Under the pieces are notes generated by a model. The model was not told the origin of the DNA and did not search any database. It was given only the letters and a program-made list of their open reading frames with translations. Source: Hepsetus odoe (lineage: Eukaryota; Chordata; Actinopteri; Characiformes; Hepsetidae). Taken from it: a stretch of 64,000 nt of DNA. Below, in pieces: positions 35,680 through 46,589 of the stretch. Each line of letters opens with the position of its first letter. Within the stretch, counting starts at the first letter, position 1. Where the stretch lies: positions 24,372,581 to 24,436,580 of the forward strand of contig CM029380.1 of the NCBI GenBank assembly GCA_017165825.1, in the 5' to 3' direction. Position numbers and translations under genes: made by a program.

Positions 35680-36362
35680 GAACTACAGACAGGGTGGGAC
35701 GGTACCACGTCCTCGAGATGGGGTTTAATCTCATGGACAGGATTAGAAACGAAGATATTAGAGGGACACCTCAGGCTGGGCGATTTGGAGACAAATTGAG
35801 AGAAGCGCGGCTGCGTGTGGCTTGGACATGTCCAGAGGAGAGGCGAGGAGTATATCAGGAGAAGGGAGTTGAGGATGGAGCTGCCAGGAAAGTGGAGAAG
35901 AGGAAGGACAAAGAGGAGGTTTCCAAGATGGCGCCACGTGAGAGGCAGCCAGTTACAGGAGCTCTGACAACTTTCTGTTCTTTTCACATATTTAATCTAT
36001 TTTCTTTACTTTACTTATTACTTCTTTCACTTCCTCTTCTAATCTGTCACAAGTACAGCAGTCTGAGGAGACTTGTTATTTTTTATAGCTGCTGTACTTC
36101 TCCTGTACTTGTTCCTCTTTCCTTATGTCTCTATTTTTTTATATATCTTTTTTTCCTATTCCTTTTCTGTACATTTGTCACTTTTATAAGAGCCCTGTAA
36201 CACCCAAATTTCCCATTCGTGGGATAATAAAAGATTACTCTACTCTACTCTATGTAGTGAGAGGACAGTGGGGGGGACAGTGTGAAAGAGGAAGATGCAG
36301 AGAACAGTAACACATGGAGACAGATCCTCTGTGGAGACATCTAATGGGAGCAGCCAAAAAAT
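35680..36362 (+). mobile_element. RTE-like non-LTR fragment split by a nested insertion
   Basis: The 5' part (35680-35928) runs through 'cttggacatgtccagaggagaggcgaggagtatatcagg' to 'gaggaaggacaaagaggagg'. The 3' part resumes at 36251 with 'tgtagtgagaggacag' and ends 'gggagcagccaaa'. The order matches the uninterrupted copy at 51180-51440, showing that 35929-36250 was inserted later. Confidence 0.85.
35929..36250 (+). mobile_element. short non-LTR element nested in an RTE fragment
   Basis: Begins 'tttccaagatggcgcca', typical of the 5' end of some vertebrate LINEs, and ends 'cccattcgtgggataataaaagatt' plus (ACTCT)3. At about 320 bp it has a LINE-like head and tail with no coding body, so it is a deletion derivative or a SINE. 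The same tail occurs at 11091-11231. Confidence 0.75.
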
Positions 36363-36504
36363 GAAGAATTTGTCCACAGCAATGGTGTTGAGAGTCTCTG
36401 ATTTCTTGCTTTTCCTAAAGACCTTCAGGAAGATCAGGAAGAGCTTTTGAAGACCCACTGCACTGCGTCCACACATTTTTAATTAAGTTTGAGTGTCCTA
36501 CCAA

Positions 36505-37030
36505 AAATGTGTCACATACTGTACTGTGCAAAAGTCCTGATCCCTTCATTTCTTTATATTTTGCTGGTGCAATACGAGTTAATGTCTGTCAGACTGTCTT
36601 ATCTTTTTGATAATCTCTGACATTTTGAGGATTAAATGATCAAACAGGAACAAATGTTTTAGAGCTCCAAGCTGCAATGTGTCTAAAGATACAGGTTTCT
36701 AGATAAAGAGGTTCCACCCACTCAGCGTTCTACAGTAAATAAATCACCTGATTATTTGGAATCACCTGCATTAGGTTCTTCACTGCTTCATGTCTTAAGT
36801 TAGACGCTTTGTTCTGCTTGAAGGTTCAGACGTAGATCACTGTTTGGATTAACCAACACAGAACTATCAAACTGCTCAGGTACAGAGACTGGACTGAACA
36901 TGAGAGACAACAACACTGTCCTTCAGGAAGATCTGGAGAACTGTTCCTCAACATTAAAAACACAAGAAGGTCTTGATCTTTGAAAATGAAGAAATGAGGG
37001 GTTTAAGACTTTCACACAGTGCAGTATATT
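36505..37030 (+). mobile_element. MITE, 'actgtgcaaaagtc' family, near complete
   Basis: Begins 'catactgtactgtgcaaaagtcctgatcccttcatttctttata' and ends 'gaagaaatgaggggtttaagactttcacacagtgcagtata', giving imperfect terminal inverted repeats. The internal 69-bp unit is present once (about 36874-36942). No open frame. Confidence 0.85.
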
Positions 37031-37301
37031 TACCAGCCACCTCTCGGCTTTGGTCATATGTTTGTTCAACACGTTCAAATTACTGTCCATGGTGATCAAA
37101 CACACTTGAGATCTGTTGCAGGATTTTTTGAGCCCAGATCAAAGGAGAAGCGCTAAGAATGTGGCGTGGACGGTCTTTGGTTCCCATGGTGACCTCGCGT
37201 TTTTCTTTCTACATGTTGATCCAGCCTGTGTGAGCTGGCCGGAGGAAGGACCCCCAACCCCCCCAGGCATTCCACACACTCCACATTCCTCACACTCCAT
37301 C

Positions 37302-37340
<39 letters not shown>
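37302..37340. repeat. (GA)n microsatellite
   Basis: About 19 GA units. Confidence 0.95.
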
Positions 37341-37344
<4 letters not shown>

Positions 37345-37984
37345 TAATAAGTGAACAGATGTCATCTAAAATGCTTAATTATAGAAGAAATTTAGATCAT
37401 ATTGAATTTTTAGATAAAATCTACAAAAGGCTGCTCATAATTTTCTACAGCTACATAAAAATTCTATAAAGCTACATTAAAAACAACAAATAAATATTTA
37501 ATTATGCACAGACTAAAATACAACCAAGATACTCAATCAATATCACAGTTAAATGGAGAAAGAAAGGATAAATAAGCCCAAGTAACACAATGGAAATTCA
37601 TAAAGAGTGTCTACCCATGTGCTGGTGTGTGTGTGTGGGTTGGGGGGGGGGGGGTGATCTGTAACTGGTGAAAAGTTCACTGCTGAAATCCATCACATTT
37701 CTACGAAAAGCACCACATGACTCACCACCGTCTCCTCAGCTGAGGAAAATATTTATGGTATTTTAAGGACTGTTCTGAGGTCAGTGACCCGTTTGAAGAT
37801 TTTCCACTGACGAGTGCCCTCATTTACCTGCCGTGAGTTTTATGTACGCAGGCAAACAGGAAACCGTTCACACCTGTAACTGGATGAGCTGCAGGTACAG
37901 CAGAGCCCAGTCTGTTCCGATTCATCTTAACTTTTAATATTTTCACAGCTGTGGTTGTTGTTCTTGTTTATGCTGCTTCTGGGA

Positions 37985-38220
37985 TATATCTAGGACCGAC
38001 CAAACCTGCTAAGAACACAGCTATACAGTCAGTGACATACCAATAACTGAGCAAAACCTGCTTACACCACGGCTCTACTGCCAGATGTATCTAGAACAGG
38101 CCAAATCCTGGTTACACTACAGCTCTACAATCAGTCACATATCTAGAACAGGCCAAAATCTGCTGACACCTCAACTCTACAGTCAGATGTATCGAGAACA
38201 ATTCAAAGCCTGTTTACAGC
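37985..38220. repeat. 52-bp minisatellite array, smaller copy
   Basis: Four or five degenerate units of the same repeat as 28195-28930: 'cagtcagtgacatacc', 'ctctac.gtcagatgtatctagaacaggccaaa' and 'ctctacaatcagtcacatatctagaacagg'. It runs directly into the 62-bp array. Confidence 0.85.
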
Positions 38221-38234
38221 TCTACTTATCTACA

Positions 38235-38965
38235 CAATCGTCCAGGCTCAGTGCTGGTAGACGGTGTGTTGTTGTTATAGTGTTGTTGTTGTTATACAGT
38301 CGTCCTGGCTCAGTGCTGGTAGACGGTGTGTTGTTGTTATAGTGTTGTTGTTGTTATACAGTCGTCCTGGCTCAGTGCTGGTAGACGGTGTGTTGTTGTT
38401 ATAGTGTTGTTGTTGTTATACAGTCGTCCTGGCTCAGTGCTGGTAGACGGTGTGTTGTTGTTATAGTGTTGTTGTTGTTATACAGTCGTCCTGGCTCAGT
38501 GCTGGTAGACGGTGTGTTGTTGTTATAGTGTTGTTGTTGTTATACAGTCGTCCTGGCTCAGTGCTGGTAGACGGTGTGTTGTTGTTATAGTGTTGTTGTT
38601 GTTATACAGTCGTCCTGGCTCAGTGCTGGTAGACGGTGTGTTTTTGTTATAGTGTTGTTGTTGTTGTAGTTATACAGTCGTCCTGGCTCAGTGCTGGTAG
38701 ACGGTGTGTTTTTGTTATAGTGTTGTTGTTGTTGTACTTATACAGTCGTCCTGGCTCAGTGCTGGTAGACGGTGTGTTTTTGTTATAGTGTTGTTGTTGT
38801 TGTACAGTCGTCCTGGCTCAGTGCTGGTAGGTGGTGTGTTTTTGTTATAGTGTTGTTGTTGTTGTAGTTATACAGTCGTCCTGGCTCAGTGCTGGTAGGC
38901 GGTGTGTTTTTGTTATAGTGTTGTTGTTGTAGTTATACAGTCGTCCTGGCTCAGTGCTGGTACGT
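38235..38965. repeat. 62-bp minisatellite array
   Basis: Twelve units of 'cagtcgtcctggctcagtgctggtagacggtgtgttgttgttatagtgttgttgttgttata'. Unit starts at 38235, 38297, 38359, 38421, 38483, 38545, 38607, 38675, 38743, 38805, 38873 and 38938. The first seven intervals are exactly 62; later ones are 68, 68, 62, 68 and 65 owing to a GTT/GTA expansion. Confidence 0.97.
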
Positions 38966-39626
38966 GATGTTGGTGCTGATGGAGCAGACAGCTGTAAGTA
39001 CAGTGTGTGTGAGTGGCACCAGTGGGAAGCATTTAGGCGTTTAAATGAGGATTCATTAGCTGAGCTGTCAGGTCTGGATGAGCCCAAGGCTATAATAAAC
39101 CAGAGAAGCTTCTCGAAGTGGCTCCCTCACTAAGGCTAATGCAGCACCATGTCATTATCTGCCCGCATGTAAACAGAGTTCAGACTGCTTTTTGGCGAAA
39201 AGACACAGAAATCTTCCTTTTATTTCTTTCTTTAATCCCACAGACATGTGAATTAACTGTCTATGGTGCCCCGCTTTAATACAAAAGGAAACATTTCTGC
39301 TCAAATACTGAACCCATCCCGCTCCAGTTCTTCCACCACATACTGACCTCTGATCTCTTGGTATGAACTCATTACAGCTACAGCACTTTTTGATCTTCTC
39401 CTGTAAAGTCATTGTTTTGGATATATTTGTTTATTTCTTTAGGATGGCGATGCTTTAATAAAAAGTTTTTTATATAATTTTTAAAGTCTAACCTTAAATT
39501 CAACCCTAATCTGAAATTTAGGAACCAAATATTTCAGTTTAGTACTGGTCTTAATTACGTTTCCTTAAAATAAGCCTGGCTTTTCTCTGGTCCACTCAGG
39601 ACATTTCTGTTCCAAAACATGTATAA

Positions 39627-39661
<35 letters not shown>

Positions 39662-40009
39662 CGCACACAGCATTAAAAATAAAACCTGAAGCCTATCACA
39701 GTTACAGCCGTGGGTGAAGTGTTTAAATATACTTCTGTATTGCATTGCTTTGAGCTTATTTTCAGCTTCGGGACGCTCTGCACTCACACTTAATTTAAGG
39801 AACGGTTTGGAAAGAAGCGCAAAGTATCCTGGGAGACGTTCAGTGCTTAAAGGTAACAGTGTAGCTCTGCTGCTACGCATTCTACACTACAGATACAATC
39901 TGAACAAGAACCCGTCAAAGTATCTATTACAAATTTTCATACTTACATTTAAAGAAATTTAAACCTTGGTGCCATGGAGACACTGTAATCAATAAAATCT
40001 GCGAAAGTG
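38966..40009. other. unclassified non-coding sequence
   Basis: No supported gene. A (CA)n tract lies at 39631-39659; the rest shows no recognised repeat. Confidence 0.45.
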
Positions 40010-40232
40010 CGAAAGACGGGGCGACACCCTGGACAGGTTGCCAGTCCATCACAGGGCAGAAAAACACTCAAACCTCGGTGGACAATTTAGCATCTCCCGT
40101 CCGCCTGACGCTCATGTCTTTGGACACTGGGAGGAAACACGCACAGACACAAGGACATGTCCACTCCACACAGAAAGGACCTGGACTGTCCTGCCTGGGA
40201 ACCCAGGACCTTCTCGCTGACAGGAGACATTC
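40010..40232 (-). mobile_element. dispersed fish repeat, good copy
   Basis: Reverse complement reads 'gttcccaggcaggacagtccaggtcctttctgtgtggagtggacatgtcc', then 'gtgtccaaagacatgagcgtcag', and ends 'gtgatggactggcaacctgtccagggtgtcgccc'. Confidence 0.85.
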
Positions 40233-41089
40233 TAGATTCAACAGAGGACGGAACGTAATAAGAATACATTCAAATAATAAAATAACTGCATGAAAACTTT
40301 CCAGGGTATGAATGTAACCGTAATTAAAACACTTCAGCCTGGAAACGGAAGTGAAACTGTAAAAATGTGGGCTGTCCAGGGGTCGCCGCTGACTAGACCG
40401 AACAGCTAAAACTGCGCTCGACCTTTGGCCTGGTTTGGGGCCGTAAAACCAGAGATTCCGGCTGGGCGGGATCACAGAGAGCCGCTCGTGAGTGAAGCTT
40501 CTGTGTCGGAGAGCCTGAAGGTGTTCATTAGACTCTAGCAGCCGCCAAACCACCAACAGATTACCGTTTACGACCACAGCTGCACACGAGCCAAACCCAC
40601 TCAGGTTTTCTCTTATTGTTAAGAAACAAAACGCAAATAACCGAAGTTTGGAGCTTCAGATACCGGGGGGGGGGTGTTTCACCAAACAGGACGCCTCGGT
40701 TCACCGGAGAACCCGGCGCTGCACTAGGCAGCAGCTCTTTTGTTAAAGGGACCGTATCAAGTTTTCGAGAAGTTTTTATTGTCATCTGTGAAATGAAATA
40801 TCGCTCCTCCACAACACGGTGATACACATAAGACAACAAAGAACAAAACACAGGACAACAAAAAGTGCACACAGCACAAAAATACAAAAACAGGGACCGT
40901 TTATCCGACACGGACTCCAACACAGTACTGAGTGCAGAATATCGTGGAAATCTGCACTGGAGTCTGATCTAGTAAAATGAAGAAAAACAGACTGAATGAA
41001 TAGCTTTGTGAGGTCATAAAAAAACCAGATAATTTACATTAAAATCCATGAAGCCAACAAAAGTTAAGCCCCGCCCATTCACACAAATT

Positions 41090-41220
41090 ATAAGGGGTGT
41101 TTCAGCTCTGACTGCTATTTTGAGCGAGTTAGAATACAGGACGACCAATCAGAACAGAGCTCATTTACATGTATCAGTCTTAAAGCAGTAACAGAGTTTC
41201 ATCATAAGAGAAGTTGAAAA
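41090..41220. mobile_element. MITE fragment, 'gaccaatcagaacagagctcattt' family
   Basis: 'gaccaatcagaacagagctcatttacatgtatcagtcttaaag' matches a motif at 56960-57010 and, less closely, at 43591-43650 and 56200. Confidence 0.65.
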
Positions 41221-41234
41221 ATGGTCATTAAAAG

Positions 41235-41645
41235 ACTGATCGTCATCTCCCTTCGGCTGCTCTTGTTTGGGGTCTCCACAGTGGATCATTCATCTCCATG
41301 TCTTCCTGTCCTCTGCATGTTTCTCTTTCACACCGTCCCTCTGCATGTCCTCTCTCACCACATCCATAAAGCTGCTCTTTGTCCTTCCTCTTCTCCTCTT
41401 TCCTGGCAGCTCCATCCTCAACATCCTTCTCCTGATATACTCCTCGTCTCTCCTCTGGACATGTCCAAACCAACCGTATAACTTCTCTCACTTTGTCTGC
41501 AAACTGTCTAACCTGAGCTGTCCGCCTTAAAATATTCGTCCCCAATCCTGTCCATCCTGACGCAAATCTCAGCATCTTTAACTCTGACTCCTCCATCTCC
41601 ACTGCTTGTCTTTTCATCACTGTCTCCAACCCGTATAACATAGGT
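41235..41645 (-). mobile_element. RTE-like non-LTR retrotransposon 3' end, longest copy
   Basis: The complement encodes, with few breaks, 'RLVWTCPEERRGVYQEKDVE' and 'EMNDPLW', after which the untranslated end 'cccaaacaagagcagccgaagg' follows. It covers the 3' 410 bases of the element. Confidence 0.85.
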
Positions 41646-41701
41646 CAAAATGATTGATGACTTTCTGAAATGTTAATCAAAACGAAAGTTATATAAACGG
41701 G

Positions 41702-41730
41702 GGGATGGATGGATGGATGGATAGATAGAT
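41702..41730. repeat. (GGAT)n microsatellite
   Basis: 'ggatggatggatggatggatagatagata'. Confidence 0.9.
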
Positions 41731-42162
41731 AAAAGGAGCCTGTCAATGAAAAACATGCCATGGTTCAAGTAGCCCAGAGCAACCGGAATGAAATGAGCAG
41801 GAAGTTTATTTCCTCAGACGTGTTGACACATGGCTTTATGTAAATGTTAGATTATTTAATCTGGGAAGTCTCTTTGAGAACTACATTATCCTCCTGGAGA
41901 TAGATGTGGTGTGTTGAAAGCAGATTTCCTCTTTCTGCCCCCCTGATGGACTGCTGTCCCCAAGGGAGGTCACGAGGGTGTGGAGCGCGGGCGGCTGCAT
42001 CAATAAACTCAATAAACGTCCCGTAATGGTTGTCATGCTGCTCATTTGTGCCACGTTGATCACATCTGCTCCCCAGCCCTAGCTCTTCACACACACACAC
42101 ACACCTCTTTCTCTTTTATTTGTGCATATTATATCTCTCTTTTACTTGCTTTCTCTTTTTGG

Positions 42163-42163
42163 T

Positions 42164-42200
<37 letters not shown>
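42163..42200. repeat. (AT)n microsatellite
   Basis: About 18 AT units. Confidence 0.95.
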
Positions 42201-42204
<4 letters not shown>

Positions 42205-42359
42205 CAATAATGTATAAGTTACCTGCAATACAGATATTCAAATATGAAAAAGTTCCCCATTTCTTGGATTTTCCAACACAGTGTGGACAGTTTTGTCCTG
42301 AACATGTCCAGAGACACACAGAGGAGCTCCTGTACTAATGAGCAGGCATGATTATAGTG

Positions 42360-42560
42360 TTCAGGCTGGAGCATCAATCACTCAATGACAGGCCACTCGA
42401 ATGAATTCATGAATTTGCATGAGGTCCGACGTTTGTGCATGAGGCTGAAAGCAGAAGCAGCTGCTTTAATCGAACCACAGCATAAAGAGAGCCCAGCACA
42501 TTCACTCTTTTGTATGAATCGCACCTAATTGTGATTAATTGCAGCAGGTGAGGGTGTACG
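42360..42560. promoter_or_regulatory. candidate conserved non-coding element
   Basis: Single-copy-looking block with several homeodomain-type cores close together: 'gaattcatgaatttgcatgagg', 'cctaattgtgattaattgcag'. There are no repeats and no open frame. Calling it regulatory is inference from base composition and motif clustering. Confidence 0.3.
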
Positions 42561-42720
42561 GACCAATTCTCTGCAGGGACGCTCGTTCAGGACGGGTGTC
42601 CAGCAGCAATAAGTAGGTTTTTCAGGCTGAAGCTCAGCAGCAATACAATCTCTATTAGCTTTATGCAAATCCGCTTGTGCCAGGGGCCACGGCCATGGGG
42701 CCGGCTGAATGTGAATGCAA

Positions 42721-42806
42721 ACGTGTGTGTGTGTGTGCGCATGTGGGTGTGAGTGTGTGTGTGTGTGTGTGCGCATGTGGGTGTGAGTGTGTGTGTGAGT
42801 GTGTCT
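42721..42806. repeat. (GT)n tandem with 'gcgcatgtgggtgtgag' spacer
   Basis: GT runs separated by two copies of 'gcgcatgtgggtgtgagtgtgtgtg'. Confidence 0.9.
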
Positions 42807-42948
42807 GGAGGCCTGCCTGCACACAGATGTGAGAATAAAGGAGCCCTTTCAGATGTCTTCCTCGGGTGGCTTTTAAGAAGCACATTAATAAAACATAAGT
42901 GTCGAGTAAGTGGCCCGTGCAGCAGCACCCTTAATAACAGCAGCCGCA

Positions 42949-42961
42949 TGACCTTTGACCC
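42949..42961 (-). promoter_or_regulatory. DR1-type nuclear receptor site
   Basis: Plus strand TGACCTTTGACCC; complement GGGTCAAAGGTCA, two hexamers spaced by one base, the consensus for HNF4, RXR-PPAR and COUP-TF dimers. No proof of use. Confidence 0.4.
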
Positions 42962-43552
42962 AGTTCAGGTGTGCCATACACACTCCGCCTCTCCCAGCTG
43001 AGCTTCTTGCTGTGAATCGACTCTCCTGCATTCAGTTCGCACCTGCTCAGCTGGACCGAAAACAGCTCCATTTTTACAGAACAAAATGTGACGGCGTTAT
43101 TTTTTCCTCGTCATTCAACATAAAAAAAGTAGTTCACCGTGTCAACAAAAACAATCGCTTCATGTCATGTGACCAACATGTGATCAATCACAACTTACCA
43201 TTTCAGCAAGTTAATCAAACCCCTGAGCGAAGCTACAGTAAAACAGAGCAGAAATGTACTGTACAGGCCAATCACTGTAATCACTCCAACCAGAAACCAA
43301 CAACCGCTAGTGATGAAGATGGAAATCTCCCTCCTCCGCTCTGGAACTCCAGTACTAAAGCTACAGAACAAACTTCAGACTCCACACTCGTTTATGCCGA
43401 TTGGGTAAAAGCATCACAAATTTCTTGGCAGGCTTATGCTCTACAGGACAGGATTCACTTCTCCACCGAAAACATGCTATCATGTAGTGAATTATTTGAA
43501 GTTTATTACTTTAATCCTAAAGCAGGATAAACTACATAAAAGGCTCCATAGT

Positions 43553-43704
43553 CATCATAAAACAAAAATCTATTTGAACACTTTAGGCAGAGCTCTCTTC
43601 TGATTGGCTGTTTTTTTCATGCAATGCAAAACAGCCAATCAGAAGAGAGCTCTCCCTAAAAGCAGAATGAACAAAGTGTTCAAATAGATTTTTGTTTTAT
43701 GATG
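43553..43704. mobile_element. palindromic MITE / long inverted repeat
   Basis: The left arm (43553-43613, starting 'catcataaaacaaaaatctatttgaaca') is matched by the right arm (43628-43704). The only gross difference is about 15 extra bases in the right arm. The loop is about 15 bases. Both arms include 'gagctctcttctgattggctgttt'. Confidence 0.9.
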
Positions 43705-43709
43705 AATAT

Positions 43710-45716
43710 TAAAAATGCAGTCCAGGCTAAAACACTCCTTATAGCTTCAGTGTGAGGGGGCGGAGCTACATCACAAAAGCGGTGACTTCAAAACGGGCTC
43801 TTTTTAGTAGCTTAGATGTGCATGGACTGGAAAAGTGAACGATCCGTTTTAAGTTTCGCATCAAAATGCGTTTTCAGGCCTTTTAAAGTGTTGCTTCCTC
43901 AATGTCCCCAAAAAGAGCATTCTGACCTATCAGTAAAAGAAAATTTGAAGTATTTTAGAATTCAAACGAGTGAATTATATGAAGAAACGCTTCTGTGGTT
44001 ACATTTCTGAATGATATGAATCTTCATGTTGGAAGCTTCAGAAGCGGTGAGTATTTTTAGTTTGGATGTCTCGGCTGCCAAATAGAGCAAAATATAGCTT
44101 CTTCCCTTTACCCTGCATGCCTTTCTCCTCGGCCTCTGGTTATACGTAAGTACGATGTGTAAAAAATCAACACAGAATTAGCAGCCTTTGAAGAAACTGC
44201 AACCAAATAAAAAGCAAACATGAGGCCAGTCAGCTGCAGGCTTGTGGATTTCAGGCCCCTTCGTTCCGTCCCCACCCAGTCCATCTGTTTACTGCCGAGC
44301 AACAAACAGCCGCTCCAACCGGCACCCAAACCCTCACCGGGACGCGGGAGGGTCTGTTTGTAAAGCTGTTTTTAGTCTTAATACTAATCTGACAAGCAGC
44401 AGCTTGGAAAACTGTCCCTTTTCCCCCAAAAAATAATCTCAAGAGCTGTCAGTGTCGTTTCTGGCACTCTATGAACACATAAAAATAGTACAGAAAAATA
44501 CAGGCAAGCTGCTGCTGAGGTTATTTTTAACCATCCTACAGACTTTTGTTCAAGATTTAAGATAACAGAGTGCTAAAAATTGCTAATTGGCGGACTAGTC
44601 TCATTGCTCCAGCGCAAAGGTTCGGGACACAGCAGGTCTTTGCTCCCAGCAAATAACTGCATGCGCAAAGTTGACTGTAAAACTATAATCCTGTTACATT
44701 TTCACTGTCAATTTTACAGCTTAAAACATTCAACCAAAAAGACTGTAAACAGCTGTTTTATAGTAAAGGTCGAAGCTCTTCTGGTGTTTATTCATTCTGA
44801 CAGTAAAAGTCGACAAGTTTACTGTGAAGGTTTTACAGCAGAAACACTAAACGTACCAATTTCCTGTATAAATTCAGGGTGAAGCTGTGAAATTTCTCAA
44901 CAAAACTGTGAACTGTTTACATTGTCACTAGGATTTTTTTTTTTCCATCCATTTTTTCTGTTTCGGTGTAAGGAGGCAAAACTGCAGATCTGGTTTTTCA
45001 CGGCGCTCCTCTTTTAACGCAGCAGATCTTCCATGAAGGTGTTTGTTCAGGAGGCTTACAAATACAAACGTCATCCTTTTGAAAGTCGAGCTCATGAAAT
45101 ATTGCTAATGTTCTCCTGTTCCGATCCTCCTTCCCTGCCTTTAAAATACAGGCCCTGCAGGAACACTGCCAGCTAAGTGAAGGCTGTCGAAATATCACGA
45201 GTTCTGCCAGAGAAAAATATACTTCTCGCCAAGAGTTTGGAGACATGCTGCCTGATTTTCACTGTTACTTTTCAATTAAAGGCCCCTAACTCAAAAAACC
45301 CATTTAACCTTTAAAAAAACACCTTTGTTTCAGTGATATTTAAGTTCAGTGAAAGAAGGCAGAAATTAGCAGTGATGTGTGTCACTAGGAAATGAAGGTC
45401 AAAAATGGATAAACCAAACCTGAATTGTATCACCTGAACCTAAATTTTCATTTTGAAACTGCATTCCAGTAACCTTAACTGTATTTTATCTTCTCTATTG
45501 TAAAAAATATGCATTAACTAATTTTCTTTTTTTTTCCCCATACCTTTTTTAACTATCTGTACCAAAAACCTGTTTTGTTTAGAGGTTACAATTTGGTTTT
45601 AATTCCAGGAAGAAATATCTCATCACTGATTTTCCATCCAATGGTTGGACTTTTGCAGCTTTAGCCACTTGAGCAGCTTCGTTTCATGTATGAAAATTAA
45701 AAAATAAATAAATATT

Positions 45717-45747
<31 letters not shown>

Positions 45748-45950
45748 ATGTAACTCAATACTTTCACTTCACTTCTCTGAATTCAGTCTCACTTATTCAG
45801 TTCAGTTTTGTGCTAAAGTCTCACAAAGAAAAGTAGCTACAAGACTCCTTTTCACGTGATAGTAAGCTGTAGAGCAGCTAATGTGGTGAAAACTTCAGGC
45901 AGAATCGAATTTACGGCCTAATGATTAAAGAAGAAAGTGAAAATGACAAG
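43710..45950. other. non-coding, partly repeat-derived
   Basis: From about 44500 to 44900 the text is rich in 'actgtaaa', 'tttacag' and related words ('gactgtaaaactataatcctgttacattttcactg'), resembling old DNA-transposon ends. The block 45000-45250 looks single-copy. A (TA)n tract is at 45727-45747. No gene is supported. Confidence 0.45.
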
Positions 45951-45954
45951 TTTT

Positions 45955-46169
45955 CAGCACAACACTCAGGGAACCCCAACGAAATGCATCCTCTGAATTT
46001 AACCCACACACACCATGCAGCAGGGGGCAGCTACTTAAAGCGCCAAGGGAGCTTTGATGGGGACGGTACCTTGCTCAAGGGTATCTCAGGGCAACCTACT
46101 GGTGTGGGATTCAAACCCATGACCTTCTGATCCTGAGGCCAACTCCCCAACCACTAGGACACTGCTGCC
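45955..46169 (-). mobile_element. tRNA-like SINE, full length
   Basis: On the minus strand: head 'ggcagcagtgtcctagtggttggggagttgg' (A box), 'gggtttgaatccc' (B box), core 'aggttgccctgagatacccttgagcaaggtaccg', tail 'gggttaaattcagaggatgcatttcg'. Confidence 0.88.
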
Positions 46170-46360
46170 AGTGGATGCAACTGGGAGGTTCAATCCCCAG
46201 AACAGGCAGGAACACTGGAGAAGGGGAATGCTTTCCCACTCCGGTGTCCACTGCTGAAGTGCCCTTGGGCAGGATTCCAATCCCCATTACTGCCAGGTAT
46301 AATTGCAGGCGTGTGTTGAAATTAGGTGTGTGTAGGATGGGTTTAATGCAGAAGACCAAT
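46170..46360 (+). mobile_element. second tRNA-like repeat abutting the SINE head-to-head
   Basis: 'gtggatgcaactgggaggttcaatccccag' has a B-box-like 'ggttcaatcc'. It continues 'gtccactgctgaagtgcccttgggcag', 'caatccccattactgcc' and 'gtgtaggatgggtttaatgcagaag'. The core and tail are analogous to the first family but clearly different in sequence. Confidence 0.6.
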
Positions 46361-46589
46361 TTAAACATTTTAATTTAAGCTTGGCTGCTTTTGATCAACT
46401 GGATAGCTCACTTTTACTTATTACAGTGTTAATACTAAATATCTCATTCTTTACCTCCATCTGTGACTTTTGGCACACTTTACGGCTCAATGGTGGTTCA
46501 AACACCTGAAAGGTTTTAGCGTGACGAGCGCCGAAAACCAAACAACCAGGTAAGACGAGTGGCCTTGGGCTTCGGTCCATGTCTTCAAA

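Noticed and set aside
37178..37193. RFX X-box-like sequence 'ggttcccatggtgacc'
   Set aside because: Two or more mismatches to the consensus and no nearby promoter; too weak to list as a site.
42955..43530. 191-codon open frame on the plus strand
   Set aside because: No recognisable domain, no splice or promoter context, composition of ordinary AT-rich non-coding DNA, and it runs toward a palindromic MITE. Length alone is not enough.
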